NCBI RefSeq assembly: GCF_902705855.1
Contig: NZ_CACSIJ010000001.1
Span: 211,044-275,043, forward strand
DNA from: Zhongshania aliphaticivorans
GTDB lineage: Bacteria; Pseudomonadota; Gammaproteobacteria; Pseudomonadales; Spongiibacteraceae
DNA: 64,000 nt
Direction of reading: 5' to 3'
Below, piece by piece: positions 54,108 to 63,026 of the stretch (within the stretch, counting starts at the first letter, position 1; each line of letters opens with the position of its first letter). The notes under the pieces are model-generated. The model saw only the letters and a list, made by a program, of their open reading frames with translations, did no database searches and was not told the DNA's origin. Made by a program: the position numbers and the translations under genes.

Positions 54108-55085
54108 TTATCGGCCCTCATCTATTAATTTGCCAATTTGATCCACCGGTACATCCGGCTCATCTATGGGCTTAAAGTACTGAATATTTTCCATGGCGTA
54201 GCCCCACTCTTCTTCGGGCTTCCACAGTGCTTCTACGCGCATACCGATGCGCACATCCTCGTTCTTACATTCGCTGAGCAAATGTAAGAAACTCAGGTTC
54301 GCGCCATCTAATACCAAGTTGGCGATAACGTAAGGCGGCTTAATCGGGTTACCTGGAATGGGGATGTAAACGATAGTGAAAGATTCAACTGTGGCCTTAT
54401 TACCCAAGGTCACTTCTTCTTCGGTTGGCACACCGCAGGCCGCGCAAGAACCGCGTGGTGGAATATAGACATTGCGGCAATTAGGGCAGCGCTGACCAAC
54501 CAACTTGCCTTTTTTCATTGACTGTAAATAGCGCGCTGTCGCTTTACCAGCGGTGAAGTTATAGGTCAGGTAGATTGGCGCTTCCATGCCAGTAATCTGC
54601 TCATCAGACGCCGCAGGCTTTAGCTCGCCCAGCAGCGCGGCAGCCTCTGGCACAAAGCCATTAATGTCGCTCATCAAGCCCTTGGTCTCTTCAGCCCAAC
54701 GCACTTTGACGCGCATGCCTGTACTCATGGCCGCCTCGTCACCCGCGTCGATCCAATGCAGCATGGGAGTGTCTGCGCCGTCGAGTAGTATCATCGCCCA
54801 CGCAAACGGCTTATCGCTTGGATGAGCTTTGCGGGGCTGCTTAACCCAGCACCACGTCTTTACGACGCCGCAGTCGGCTACATCGACAAACTCGCTCAAT
54901 GCCGCAGCACTGACCGGATCGAATTCCACCGGCGGCATCAGCACCTTGCCATCGCTGGCTTTAATGCCAACCATTTTACGTGCCCGCAGCGAGGTCAAAA
55001 ACTGCCCCACAATAGGCCCCGTAGACCGCGTATAGGTATAGCCCAGCGTAAAGGCTTGGCTAAGAATTTCAGCCGATGACGACAT
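54108..55085 (-). CDS. Tandem DUF35 OB-fold protein, partner of thiolase-like enzymes
   Basis: The 325-residue protein holds two DUF35-type units. The first (about residues 25-135) has the OB-fold part but no cysteine ribbon. The second (about 180-315) has the full pattern FxxxxxxGKLVGQRCPNC, a zinc ribbon with Cys200, Cys203, Cys214 and Cys217, and the OB-fold strands ATVESFTIVYIPIPG. DUF35 proteins bind thiolases or acyl-CoA lyases and organise their active sites or channel CoA substrates. It is the first gene of the minus-strand operon that ends at 46471, and it starts near a 411-base gap. Confidence 0.87.
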   Translation of the reverse strand: MSSSAEILSQAFTLGYTYTRSTGPIVGQFLTSLRARKMVGIKASDGKVLMPPVEFDPVSAAALSEFVDVADCGVVKTWCWVKQPRKAHPSDKPFAWAMILLDGADTPMLHWIDAGDEAAMSTGMRVKVRWAEETKGLMSDINGFVPEAAALLGELKPAASDEQITGMEAPIYLTYNFTAGKATARYLQSMKKGKLVGQRCPNCRNVYIPPRGSCAACGVPTEEEVTLGNKATVESFTIVYIPIPGNPIKPPYVIANLVLDGANLSFLHLLSECKNEDVRIGMRVEALWKPEEEWGYAMENIQYFKPIDEPDVPVDQIGKLIDEGR

Positions 55086-55496
55086 CAGGTCTCTCCTTCG
55101 TGTTTAAATTCGGTGGCAATACGCGCAACAAGCCCGCACTACTAACCCGCTTGCCAAGAAGTATCTCTGTGGGCCAGAAATCGAACAATGTCGCTGCTGA
55201 TCAAGTAGATGACAAAAACGATCAGGGATTTTTAAGGAATGGTCGGATGTCGGAAGTCTTGCGTCGGACGATAGGAGCTTAGGTGGTAGGCTGAGAGCTT
55301 CGCGTAGGATGCTTGATGGGAGACGGGAAACGCAAAGCCCCCCTTCGAGCTAGTATTTCGTGCGGAATAACCCCTCGGGGCTTGCGTCAACCGCCTCCCG
55401 TCCAGCGTAAAGCCTTCGACGTCCGCCCAAAAAATCCGCTTCGCCCCTTCGTGCTTATTTGCTAAGGTAAGCGGCAAGCATCAAATTAGAGTAATA
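55086..55496. repeat. Intergenic region with structured, possibly dispersed repeat
   Basis: This 411-base gap contains no convincing gene. From about 55244 it shows three GTCGGA units close together. A long imperfect hairpin follows: GACGGGA, ACGCAA and GCCCC (about 55323-55345) pair with GGGGC, TTGCGT and TCCCGTC on the other side (about 55376-55402). The region also codes an 81-codon minus-strand frame (PRGYSARNTS type) that I recall as a recurrent spurious ORF in repeats. The character is that of a dispersed noncoding repeat; a second copy was not seen in the window. Ahead of it, 55086-55243 shows nothing clear. Confidence 0.45.
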
Positions 55497-55949
55497 ATGA
55501 AAACACCATATCAGCATCCCAACCCCGCCATTCGCTACACCCTGTTTGTTATCGGCTGGATTTCCTTTGTCTTAGGGATGATCGGTTTGTTATTGCCAGT
55601 GGTGCCAACAACCCCATTTTTATTACTCAGCGCAGCCTGCTTTTTACGCAGCTCGCCGCGCTTTTATGTATGGCTGACAGAACACCGCTGGTGGGGGAAG
55701 TACATTCGCTACTATCTGAACGGCCAAGGGATTCCGCGACGGATAAAAATTCTTATTATTGCAATGCTATGGATCACCATTCTGACCAGCTCGCTTCTTA
55801 TCGTAAAAATCCACTGGCTGAGCGTGATGATGATTTCAGTTGCGGCAATAATGAGTTTTTATATTATGCGACAGCCTGAGCCATCTGCCGACGAGCCTAT
55901 AACAACTGACGCAGAGAAGACGACAATAAGCCCTAAAGAAAATCAGTAG
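55497..55949 (+). CDS. ybaN: DUF454 (YbaN-like) inner-membrane protein
   Basis: The 150-residue protein has the DUF454 signature: one helix, IGLLLPVVPTTPFLLLSAACFLRSSPRFYVWL, a short WGKYIRYYLNGQGIPRRIKI block, and two further helices. Function is not known for this family. The C-terminal tail (about 130-150) is polar and acidic. It is the first gene on the plus strand after the structured gap and is convergent with the TetR gene. Confidence 0.9.
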   Translation: MKTPYQHPNPAIRYTLFVIGWISFVLGMIGLLLPVVPTTPFLLLSAACFLRSSPRFYVWLTEHRWWGKYIRYYLNGQGIPRRIKILIIAMLWITILTSSLLIVKIHWLSVMMISVAAIMSFYIMRQPEPSADEPITTDAEKTTISPKENQ

Positions 55950-55989
55950 CATTAAACTTTATTTGCGCACTTGCACATCAACTTAATCG

Positions 55990-56616
55990 CTACGCTCGCA
56001 GGGATAAAAACAGACCCAGTAGGCGGCGGATACGATCTGCGCTGAGCTCATTACGTAATAGAAACATGTAATGAACGCTCATCAACCACTCAAATAAGTC
56101 ATCGTTAGTCAGGGCCGCACTCACCTCTCCCGATGCTCTCCCCATTTCAAATACTGGCTGCCAAATTCGCATGGCAATAGCCTTAAACGGTTTGCTGTCG
56201 TCTAATACCAAATCAGGCATCTGCAATGCCGTATTATTCGCCATAAGATCACTAAGTAATTTCGCCTTGCGCGATCGCTCGATCCCCCTGACGGAGCCCT
56301 CGACAATAGCCTCTGCAAAACTGCTGTAGCTCGCAATATAGGTCGCCTGATCATTAATGATGTCTTCAACCTCTTTGGCGATAAGAATCTCCATTAAGGC
56401 CTGGCGACTACCGTAAATTTTATACAACAATGGCCTGCTTACACCCGCCTCCTTCGCGATGTCTTCTAATCTTGTTCGACGAACGCCAAAGCGCTTAAAA
56501 CACTTTGCCGCAACATTAAGTATCCGTTTTTGCAATTCGAGATCATTCACCGCACTGAGGCGGCTGTCGTTTAGCTGCTTACCTGCACCTGCATTTTTTA
56601 TCTCTTTTGTAGCCAT
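55990..56616 (-). CDS. TetR-family regulator beside the TonB receptor
   Basis: From the ATG at 56616 the protein has 208 residues; a GTG at 56640 is the alternative. It has a standard N-terminal helix-turn-helix, RILNVAAKCFKRFGVRRTRLEDIAKEAGVSRPLLYKIYGSRQALMEIL, and a helical ligand domain without recognisable subfamily. Two palindromes lie in the 267 bases between this gene and the divergent TonB receptor gene, as expected when it controls itself and the receptor. Confidence 0.88.
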   Translation of the reverse strand: MATKEIKNAGAGKQLNDSRLSAVNDLELQKRILNVAAKCFKRFGVRRTRLEDIAKEAGVSRPLLYKIYGSRQALMEILIAKEVEDIINDQATYIASYSSFAEAIVEGSVRGIERSRKAKLLSDLMANNTALQMPDLVLDDSKPFKAIAMRIWQPVFEMGRASGEVSAALTNDDLFEWLMSVHYMFLLRNELSADRIRRLLGLFLSLRA

Positions 56617-56761
56617 CACTTCTCTCAAAACACCCGCCACGAGCGTTACCGCACCGGATACATTTTAAATAAAATCAAACAGTTATAAAAATCCTAGGGT
56701 ATCTACCCTACCGCGCTAACGCTAAGCTCACTCGATATTACTGCACGCCTTGGCTATACCG

Positions 56762-56779
56762 GCTGAACACTTGTTCAGC
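56762..56779. promoter_or_regulatory. 18-base perfect palindrome, candidate TetR operator
   Basis: GCTGAACACTTGTTCAGC has 8-base arms around CT. The TGAAC/GTTCA form is common in TetR operators. It lies between the divergent TetR and TonB receptor genes. Confidence 0.6.
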
Positions 56780-56790
56780 TTTCATGTAAC

Positions 56791-56819
56791 TTGTGACATA
56801 TAGTGAATATACGTCACAA
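56791..56819. promoter_or_regulatory. 29-base inverted repeat upstream of the TonB receptor gene
   Basis: TTGTGAC (56791-56797) and GTCACAA (56813-56819) flank a 15-base spacer that itself contains TATA on both sides. It lies 65 bases before the receptor start. It could be a second site for the adjacent TetR protein or for another regulator. Confidence 0.5.
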
Positions 56820-56883
56820 CTATATATCAATAACGTCGTTAAACTCTATTAATAACATTAGAATAAGCTGCTGAGGCTAATAC

Positions 56884-59256
56884 ATGAAACTTCACTCACG
56901 TCTACGAAACACAACACCACTTGCATTTGTCGCCACTGCCATCCCGCTCTTTCTGCTGTCACCGCTGTCGCACGGTCAGGAGCAAAAGCGTCAAGTTAAA
57001 TCGGTAATCGAGGAGGTAACGGTAACAGCCCAAAAACGGGAAGAGTCGGTAAACGATGTACCCATCGCTATATCTGCCTTTACCGGCGATTCCTTAAAGG
57101 CGCTAGGCGTTGTTGATACCCGCGACCTTGGCAAGCTGGTACCCGGTTTTAACGCCTCTGAAAACGGCTACAACACGCCGGTTTACACTCTTCGCGGAGT
57201 GGGCTTTAACGACACAACCTACACCGCCACCTCTACCGTTGGGGTTTATGTTGATGAGGTGAGCCTGCCCTATTCAATTATGACCAAGGGCGCCAACCTA
57301 GACCTTGAGCGTGTAGAAGTCTTAAAAGGCCCCCAAGGTACTTTGTTTGGTCGGAACACAACCGGCGGCGCCATTAACTATATTGCGAACAAACCGACCC
57401 AAGAGCTATCCGGCTCAGTCAGCGCAAGCTACGGCAAATTCCAACAAAGTGAAGTAGAAGCGGTCATCAGCGGGCCACTGAGCGAAACACTAGCTGCGCG
57501 ATTAGCGATCAAGAACATCCGCGCGAATGAAGGTTGGCAACACAGTATTACGCGGCCAAATGACACCTTAGGCGAAATAGATAAACAATCATTTCGCGGT
57601 ATTGTGGAATGGTCCGTCACCGAAGATCTTGAGCTTAGTGTCAATGCCAGTGGCTGGCGTGACCGCAGCGACGCCCAAGCTGCACAGCCAGTCGCGATCA
57701 AAGCGGGCAATCCCTTTGTAGGTGACCTTGCACTTGCACCACAGGTTCGCAGCCATCCTGTTGTGCCTAACAGCGACGATCCAAGTGAAGCGGATTGGGT
57801 TCCCGGCTACGACTGGAAGGTAAATGACAGCTTCTACAACGCATCGCTGCGCGCTGACTGGTACCTCAACGATACGCTGCGCTTTGTGTCCCTGAGTGCT
57901 TATGGCGAGGTGGAATCGGATGGCTCTCAAATACCGGGTTCGGGCCTGTCAGTTTTAAACTCTGAGCAAATAATAAACGCCAGCGTTACTACCGCATCCC
58001 AGGAATTCCGCCTACATTCAGAAGGCGCTGATGTGAACTGGGTATTAGGTGCCAACTATAGCTACGACGACGGCCAAGAAGATCACTTGACCTATGTCGA
58101 CACCATCAGTCTGCTTTTCCAGGACCCCATTACTGGGCAGGCCACAGTGTCAAACCGCGCAGGCGCTAAGGGCGACACCCAAGCTACTGCGGCTTCGGTA
58201 TTTTTTAGCGCAGACTGGATGTTTAGTGAGGCGTGGTCAGCAACCCTCGGCGCACGCTATTCAGATGAGTCCCGTGACTACAGTGGCTGCTCCTACGAAC
58301 CCGATGAAGCCAGCGGCGTAGGCACCTCTCAGTTATTTACCGCCTTGTCAGCCCAGCGCGCTCTGCTGGCGCTAACTACCCCAGATATCGTTCTAAAAGG
58401 GGAATGCTTTACCTTGGCAGAAGATGGCAGCACCGAGATATTCACCGACACATTGGACGAAGACAATGTTGCCGTACGTGCGGTGCTAACCTGGACGCCT
58501 AGTGATACCGCACTACTTTACGCCTCCTTTGTACAAGGCTACAAATCAGGCGGCTACCCTGTCCTCAACGGCAGTGACCAAAAGCAATTAGTGCCGGTTA
58601 CCCAAGAAAAGCTGCTGGCTTATGAGATTGGTAGCAAGACCGGACTATTTGACGATACATTGCAGTTAAATCTTGCCGCCTTCTACTACGACTACAGCGA
58701 CAAGCAATTACTGACCCGCATTAACGACGCCGTATTTGGTCCGCTGCCCATACTGCAAAATGCGCCAAAATCCAATATCAGCGGGGCTGAAGTTGATTTG
58801 CAATTCCACCCCACCGCAGGTCTTTTCATCTCACTTGCAGCATCGTATATCGACAGTAAAATCGAGGAATTTGAAAGCTTCAACATCAATGGCGAGGCAG
58901 AAAACTTTGCCGGACGACCCTTCAATTTCTCACCCAACTGGCAAGGTACCGCACTTGTTGATTATAGCTTCCCCATAAGCACTAACTGGGATATGGGCCT
59001 AGCCGTCGACTACAGCTATACCAGCGAAACCAACTCGACAATTGAGGAAGATCCAAATTACGCCCACGATGAATTTGGCCTACTTGGTGCGCGGCTACGC
59101 CTTGTTAGTGTTGATGAAACATGGAGTATTGTTGCAGCCGGTCGCAACTTAACAAACGAATACTCAACCATCGGCGTGTTCCAAATTGGCGATTCCGTAG
59201 CCCGCTACACCGGACAGCCACGCAGTTACAATCTTTCGGTAAGCTACGCATTCTAA
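56884..59256 (+). CDS. TonB-dependent outer-membrane receptor
   Basis: The 790-residue protein has a signal peptide (about residues 1-34), the region IEEVTVTAQKREESVNDVPIAISAFTGD that opens the plug domain, plug blocks VYVDEVSLPY and ERVEVLKGPQGTLFGRNTTGGAINYIANKP, and a 22-strand barrel ending in YNLSVSYAF. It is of the VTAQKREE type that is common for non-siderophore substrates in marine and sphingomonad-like bacteria. A divergent TetR gene and the nearby acyl-CoA operon suggest import of a hydrophobic carbon source such as a sterol or terpenoid; that is inference. Confidence 0.93.
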   Translation: MKLHSRLRNTTPLAFVATAIPLFLLSPLSHGQEQKRQVKSVIEEVTVTAQKREESVNDVPIAISAFTGDSLKALGVVDTRDLGKLVPGFNASENGYNTPVYTLRGVGFNDTTYTATSTVGVYVDEVSLPYSIMTKGANLDLERVEVLKGPQGTLFGRNTTGGAINYIANKPTQELSGSVSASYGKFQQSEVEAVISGPLSETLAARLAIKNIRANEGWQHSITRPNDTLGEIDKQSFRGIVEWSVTEDLELSVNASGWRDRSDAQAAQPVAIKAGNPFVGDLALAPQVRSHPVVPNSDDPSEADWVPGYDWKVNDSFYNASLRADWYLNDTLRFVSLSAYGEVESDGSQIPGSGLSVLNSEQIINASVTTASQEFRLHSEGADVNWVLGANYSYDDGQEDHLTYVDTISLLFQDPITGQATVSNRAGAKGDTQATAASVFFSADWMFSEAWSATLGARYSDESRDYSGCSYEPDEASGVGTSQLFTALSAQRALLALTTPDIVLKGECFTLAEDGSTEIFTDTLDEDNVAVRAVLTWTPSDTALLYASFVQGYKSGGYPVLNGSDQKQLVPVTQEKLLAYEIGSKTGLFDDTLQLNLAAFYYDYSDKQLLTRINDAVFGPLPILQNAPKSNISGAEVDLQFHPTAGLFISLAASYIDSKIEEFESFNINGEAENFAGRPFNFSPNWQGTALVDYSFPISTNWDMGLAVDYSYTSETNSTIEEDPNYAHDEFGLLGARLRLVSVDETWSIVAAGRNLTNEYSTIGVFQIGDSVARYTGQPRSYNLSVSYAF

Positions 59257-59267
59257 AATGCAAAATA

Positions 59268-59300
59268 AGTGGCAGCATGTCATTTGCTGCCACTCTTTCT
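59268..59300 (+). terminator. Terminator of the TonB receptor gene
   Basis: AGTGGCAGCA and TGCTGCCACT form a 10-base stem with a 7-base loop, followed by CTTTCT. It starts 12 bases after the stop codon. Confidence 0.82.
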
Positions 59301-59306
59301 CCCAAG

Positions 59307-59765
59307 CTACCCGCCGTCAGGAATTTCTGGCTCTACTAATTTGGCAAGTTGCTCAAGCGATTCCTGCCAACCTAAATAACAATTTTCCGTTGGAATTAGG
59401 GCGGGAATGCCCGACTGAACGATACTTATATCCGTGCCACAGGAAACCTCCTTAAGATCGATCACCACCTGCATTTCACCAGGTAGATTTTCGTCATCAA
59501 AGCGATCGCGATGCACAATCCGTTGATTTAGCTGCAATTCCGTATAAGTAGCGCTAAAAGAATGACTTCCGCCAGTACTGAAATTTTCAAACGACATCCG
59601 ATAGCCGCCGCCAATACAAACATCGATCTCGTGGATAGTGCCAACAAATCCGTATGGCGGTAGCCAGCGCTCAATCGCGCCTTTATTCGTGAAAGCTTTA
59701 TAGACCCGCGCCGGCGGCGCTCGTAGTACCCGATGCAGGCGCACTGTTGATTCTTCATTAGCCAT
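59307..59765 (-). CDS. SRPBCC / AHSA1-family protein
   Basis: The 152-residue protein has the START-like fold blocks VRLHRVLRAPPARVYKAFTNKGAIERWLPPYGF and the later GGGYRMSFENFSTGGSHSFSATYTEL and GWQESLEQLAKLVE. These mark the AHSA1/SRPBCC family of bacterial hydrophobic-ligand-binding proteins, most of unknown ligand. It ends close to the TonB receptor terminator and has no clear operon partner. Confidence 0.85.
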   Translation of the reverse strand: MANEESTVRLHRVLRAPPARVYKAFTNKGAIERWLPPYGFVGTIHEIDVCIGGGYRMSFENFSTGGSHSFSATYTELQLNQRIVHRDRFDDENLPGEMQVVIDLKEVSCGTDISIVQSGIPALIPTENCYLGWQESLEQLAKLVEPEIPDGG

Positions 59766-59947
59766 AGTCTCTCCTCGCCTTAAAGCTGGGCTTGTTAGTC
59801 ATGTGTTTGCTTTGCTAGGAGCGCCGTGCGGTAAACCAAAAATGCAGCCGAATTAAGCTCCTCTCAATATAGTCGAATGGCGGCTTGGAAGATCGACACC
59901 CACGCAAAAAAATTTACAGTCACAACCCAGAGGCATGCATCCTTCAT

Positions 59948-60295
59948 CTAACGCAGAATTTTTTCCATCGACCTGCCCTTGGCAAGTTCATCGATCAATT
60001 TATCTAAAAAACGTATTTTCTGCATGAGCGGATCTTCGACATCCTCCACACGAACACCGCACACCAAGCCTTTAATCTGCGACACATTTGGATGTATAGC
60101 GGGGGCCTGCGCGAAGAAACCATAAAAATCAATTTGCTTCTCAAGCTGAGACTCTAGTTCCACCTTATTATATCCGGTCAACCAAGAAATAATTTCATCC
60201 ACCTCTGCTTTTGTACGACTTTTGCGCTCCGCCTTTTGGACATATAGGGGATACACTTTAGAGAAACTCGTCGTAAAAATTTTATGTCCCGCCAC
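59948..60295 (-). CDS. DUF2200-family protein
   Basis: The 115-residue protein opens [37 protein letters not shown] and continues with [50 protein letters not shown] recognise this as the DUF2200 family (about 115-120 residues), of unknown function. No membrane segment or signal peptide is present. The 182-base gap after the AHSA1-family gene's start shows nothing clear. Confidence 0.85.
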   Translation of the reverse strand: MAGHKIFTTSFSKVYPLYVQKAERKSRTKAEVDEIISWLTGYNKVELESQLEKQIDFYGFFAQAPAIHPNVSQIKGLVCGVRVEDVEDPLMQKIRFLDKLIDELAKGRSMEKILR

Positions 60296-60393
60296 GATAA
60301 CTCCTCAGTAAATACTCGTATAAGAAGTACACCTTTCACCACATGCTTAATATCGTATTTACGTAAAATGAAATGACCAAACAGCAAGCAGAA

Positions 60394-60930
60394 TTAGCTC
60401 GCCTCCTTTGGGGCGCGTAAGGCTTTGCTGTAAAATCCAGATTGATCAAAACAGCAAACCCGTCCCTTACCCGAGGAAAGCATATCGCAGGCATTAGCTA
60501 TGCGCTTAGCGCGGGTTTTAGATTGCTTGGCAGATTCAATCCAATGTATCCAATCCAGCCTCGCTATGACTGTCGTCTGCGCCCAAACTGCACCGGCATC
60601 TGGAGCCTTTCCTAAGGCTAATTTAAAATCTGCAGGCACTTCCGGTTCTGGCTCCTGATCTAGCGGCGTGATTGCAATTGAGACAAGATCGCCAAAATTC
60701 ACCTCTGCCGATTTCAATACCTCGGCGCTAATTCGCAGCCAGTGACTCAAGTAACCGTCGGGCTCGAGGGTGACGATGAAGCTACTATCATTAACGCTGG
60801 CCTCTACCGTTATTCGCCCACGACGAGAAAGAGTGCCACTGAGCGCCTTAGGCAAAATAATAAAGGCCCAGGATTCTTCATTATCAGCCAGCACGGGACG
60901 GCGTAATGTTTCTTTAAAATGCTGTTTCAT
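60394..60930 (-). CDS. YdeI/OmpD-associated-type protein with DUF1905 domain
   Basis: From the ATG at 60930 the protein has 178 residues; a GTG at 60954 gives eight more. The first part (ILPKALSGTLSRRGRITVEASVN ... ISAEVLKSAEVNFGDLVSIAI) is a DUF1905-like beta domain, and the second (DWIHWIESAKQSKTRAKRIANACDMLSSGKGRVCCFD) is the helical YdeI/OmdA-type block. Both are conserved in small proteins of unknown function. It is not part of an evident operon. Confidence 0.8.
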   Translation of the reverse strand: MKQHFKETLRRPVLADNEESWAFIILPKALSGTLSRRGRITVEASVNDSSFIVTLEPDGYLSHWLRISAEVLKSAEVNFGDLVSIAITPLDQEPEPEVPADFKLALGKAPDAGAVWAQTTVIARLDWIHWIESAKQSKTRAKRIANACDMLSSGKGRVCCFDQSGFYSKALRAPKEAS

Positions 60931-61121
60931 TTCGCCCCACCCAATGCTTTCCACTTAAAACTTTGCTTGGAAATATATCAAATAGGGAAATAATGGTCAC
61001 CCAGCCTTCAAAGTACGGCAGACAGCTTTGGTTTAGCGATAACAGTGGTATGATGTGGACCATCTGTGCTGCGCATATATACAAATCCGCACCTACGCCA
61101 CCACTCACTCTTGGAGCAGTT

Positions 61122-61253
61122 ATGAACAGAAAAAAGAAAATGAATAAGCTGCTAAATACCAAGATCAAAAAGACGAACGCAAAAGTACAAACAAAGAACA
61201 AGCCCCGCTATATTGCCAAAGCAGATAGACCGACAAACTCAGAAGCTGAATAA
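61122..61253 (+). CDS. DUF2986 small basic protein
   Basis: The ATG at 61122 has GGAG eight bases upstream and gives 43 residues. The sequence starts MNRKKKMNKLLNTKIKKTNAK and continues with NKPRYIAKADR. This matches DUF2986, a very short, strongly basic protein found in marine gammaproteobacteria. A longer in-frame reading from 60963 has no family support and is rejected. Function unknown; a nucleic-acid or ribosome association is possible from charge alone. Confidence 0.85.
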   Translation: MNRKKKMNKLLNTKIKKTNAKVQTKNKPRYIAKADRPTNSEAE

Positions 61254-61356
61254 ACAAAGACTGAACTCTTCCGTGTAGTCCGCTCATTATCCACTATGGA
61301 TACCGTAACAAACGCAAATATACCCTCTATAACAACAGCAGTAATTTGCCATCCGC

Positions 61357-62103
61357 TTACCCATTACCTGCTGGCAACTTACCATTAATTGGCACTGCAC
61401 TGGACGTAAACAAGGTTCTACTTCTCAAGGGTTTATCCCCCAACAACACACTTAACGCTGCGCGGTTCAACTGTTTAGCGGCCCGCAATGCCGTATCTTC
61501 GCCAAAATCATCAGCTGCTAATTGCAATAAATCTGCACCAGAAAACACCATGCCAACGGCGTTCTCCGACGCTGGTCTCAAGCCTTCGCCCACTTCAAAT
61601 TGATAAAACCGATTACTCTCTACGGGCTCTTGGCTTTGTGTGCAATAGGTAAAGTTGATGCCGTAACCGAGTGACTCTAATAAGCCAAATTCGAAACGTC
61701 GCAGTGTTGGCTCTAGATCAGCCCCTATTGCAAGTTGACTAATGCAGTGAGTGTAATTAAGAAACACTTCTGAATGGGGATCGAGGGGGTACAGCAGGCG
61801 TTCTAATAATTCATTAATATAAAAACCGCAAAATAAAGCACGGCCTTTTAGTGAGTAGCTTTGCTGCTGCTGCACATCAAGTAAAGACTTGAGTTCATTC
61901 CTTCCCTGCCAGCTTGCCGATACTAAATTGAACACTTGCAGTGCCGCTCGCCAATGCTGACGAGATCGCCCCGATCCTCGTAGCCCCTTCGCTACGCAGG
62001 TAAATCTGCCATGTTCTAAACTAAATAAATCTACTAAGGCGCTAGTATCGCGATAGGGCCGCAAATGCAAAACAAAACACGGCGCCCCATCTACTCTATT
62101 CAT
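61357..62103 (-). CDS. recO: RecO, DNA repair protein
   Basis: RecO works with RecF and RecR to load RecA at gaps. The 248-residue protein has the N-terminal OB-fold with APCFVLHLRPYRDTSALVDLFSLEHGRFTCVAKGLRG and the helical C-terminal part with LFCGFYINELLERLL and LRRFEFGLLESLGYGINF. It is in the order rnc-era-recO of most gammaproteobacteria, starting 2 bases beyond the era stop. The length is typical. The C-terminal part lacks an evident zinc-binding Cys set, as in other RecO of this class. Confidence 0.95.
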   Translation of the reverse strand: MNRVDGAPCFVLHLRPYRDTSALVDLFSLEHGRFTCVAKGLRGSGRSRQHWRAALQVFNLVSASWQGRNELKSLLDVQQQQSYSLKGRALFCGFYINELLERLLYPLDPHSEVFLNYTHCISQLAIGADLEPTLRRFEFGLLESLGYGINFTYCTQSQEPVESNRFYQFEVGEGLRPASENAVGMVFSGADLLQLAADDFGEDTALRAAKQLNRAALSVLLGDKPLRSRTLFTSSAVPINGKLPAGNG

Positions 62104-62105
62104 TT

Positions 62106-63026
62106 TTACTTAAAGTCGTTGTAACCGAGACTACGCAGCGCTCGTTCGTCGTCGGCCCAGCCAGACTTAACCTTGACCCATAAACGCAGCATGACTTTAT
62201 TATCAAAGGCGATTTCCATATCCTTGCGCGCTTCGGTGCCGATCTGGCGTAAACGACTACCGCCCTCACCAATAATAATTTTCTTTTGCCCGTCGCGTTC
62301 AACCAAAATTAGGGCGCTAATTTCTAATAAACGAGGCGACGCCTTAAATTCTTCAATTTCTACGGTCATTGAATAAGGAATTTCTTCACCTAGCTGACGC
62401 ATGATTTTTTCACGCACCAATTCAGCCGCAAGAAAACGTTCGCTGCGATCGGTAATTTGATCTTCTGGATACATGTGCGCATTTTCAGGCAAAAACCGCG
62501 CAATAACCGCTTCCAACTCTTCCCGATTATGGCCGCGCAATGCTGATATAGGCACAACATGGTCAAAGCTATGCTTTGCTTGCAAGGTTTCAATAAGCGG
62601 CAGAATTTGCCCCTTATCATCCAATCTATCGACTTTATTGATAACCAGAACAACGGGGCAACGCGCATTTTTAATATTGCGTAGCACCAACTCATCATCA
62701 TCGGTCCAGCGATCTCTATCCACCACAAATAAGACTAAATCGACATCTTTCATCGCTGAGCTTGCCGCACGGTTCATATAGCGATTCAAGGCCCTCTCTT
62801 CTTTCACATGTAAACCCGGTGTATCTACATAAATAAACTGATTCTCACCCTCGGTTTTTATACCCAGCACCTGGTGCCGGGTAGTCTGGGGTTTACGCGA
62901 GGTAATACTTATTTTCTGGCCAAGAATATGATTTAGCAAAGTAGATTTTCCCACATTGGGGCGGCCTACAATGGCGACAAAACCACAGCGCTGCTTACTC
63001 ATATCTTTCGACTCGTCATTACTCAT
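62106..63026 (-). CDS. era: Era, GTPase for 30S ribosome assembly
   Basis: Era binds the 3' end of 16S rRNA and helps 30S maturation. The 306-residue protein has G1 GRPNVGKST, the switch regions, G3 DTPG, G4 NKVD and G5 SAL. The C-terminal KH domain has [38 protein letters not shown]. The first start at 63026 gives a short polar leader; a Met at residue 9 is the alternative. It overlaps rnc by 4 bases. Confidence 0.97.
   Translation of the reverse strand: MSNDESKDMSKQRCGFVAIVGRPNVGKSTLLNHILGQKISITSRKPQTTRHQVLGIKTEGENQFIYVDTPGLHVKEERALNRYMNRAASSAMKDVDLVLFVVDRDRWTDDDELVLRNIKNARCPVVLVINKVDRLDDKGQILPLIETLQAKHSFDHVVPISALRGHNREELEAVIARFLPENAHMYPEDQITDRSERFLAAELVREKIMRQLGEEIPYSMTVEIEEFKASPRLLEISALILVERDGQKKIIIGEGGSRLRQIGTEARKDMEIAFDNKVMLRLWVKVKSGWADDERALRSLGYNDFK

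Noticed and set aside
55232-55477. 81-codon minus-strand frame (PRGYSARNTS type) as a gene
   Set aside because: No ribosome site or family was recognised, it lies within a hairpin-rich repeat-like region, and its sequence is of a type that recurs as a spurious frame.
60963-61121. Upstream extension of the small basic protein gene
   Set aside because: The extra 53 codons have no family support, while the ATG at 61122 has a good ribosome site and starts exactly at the DUF2986 consensus.
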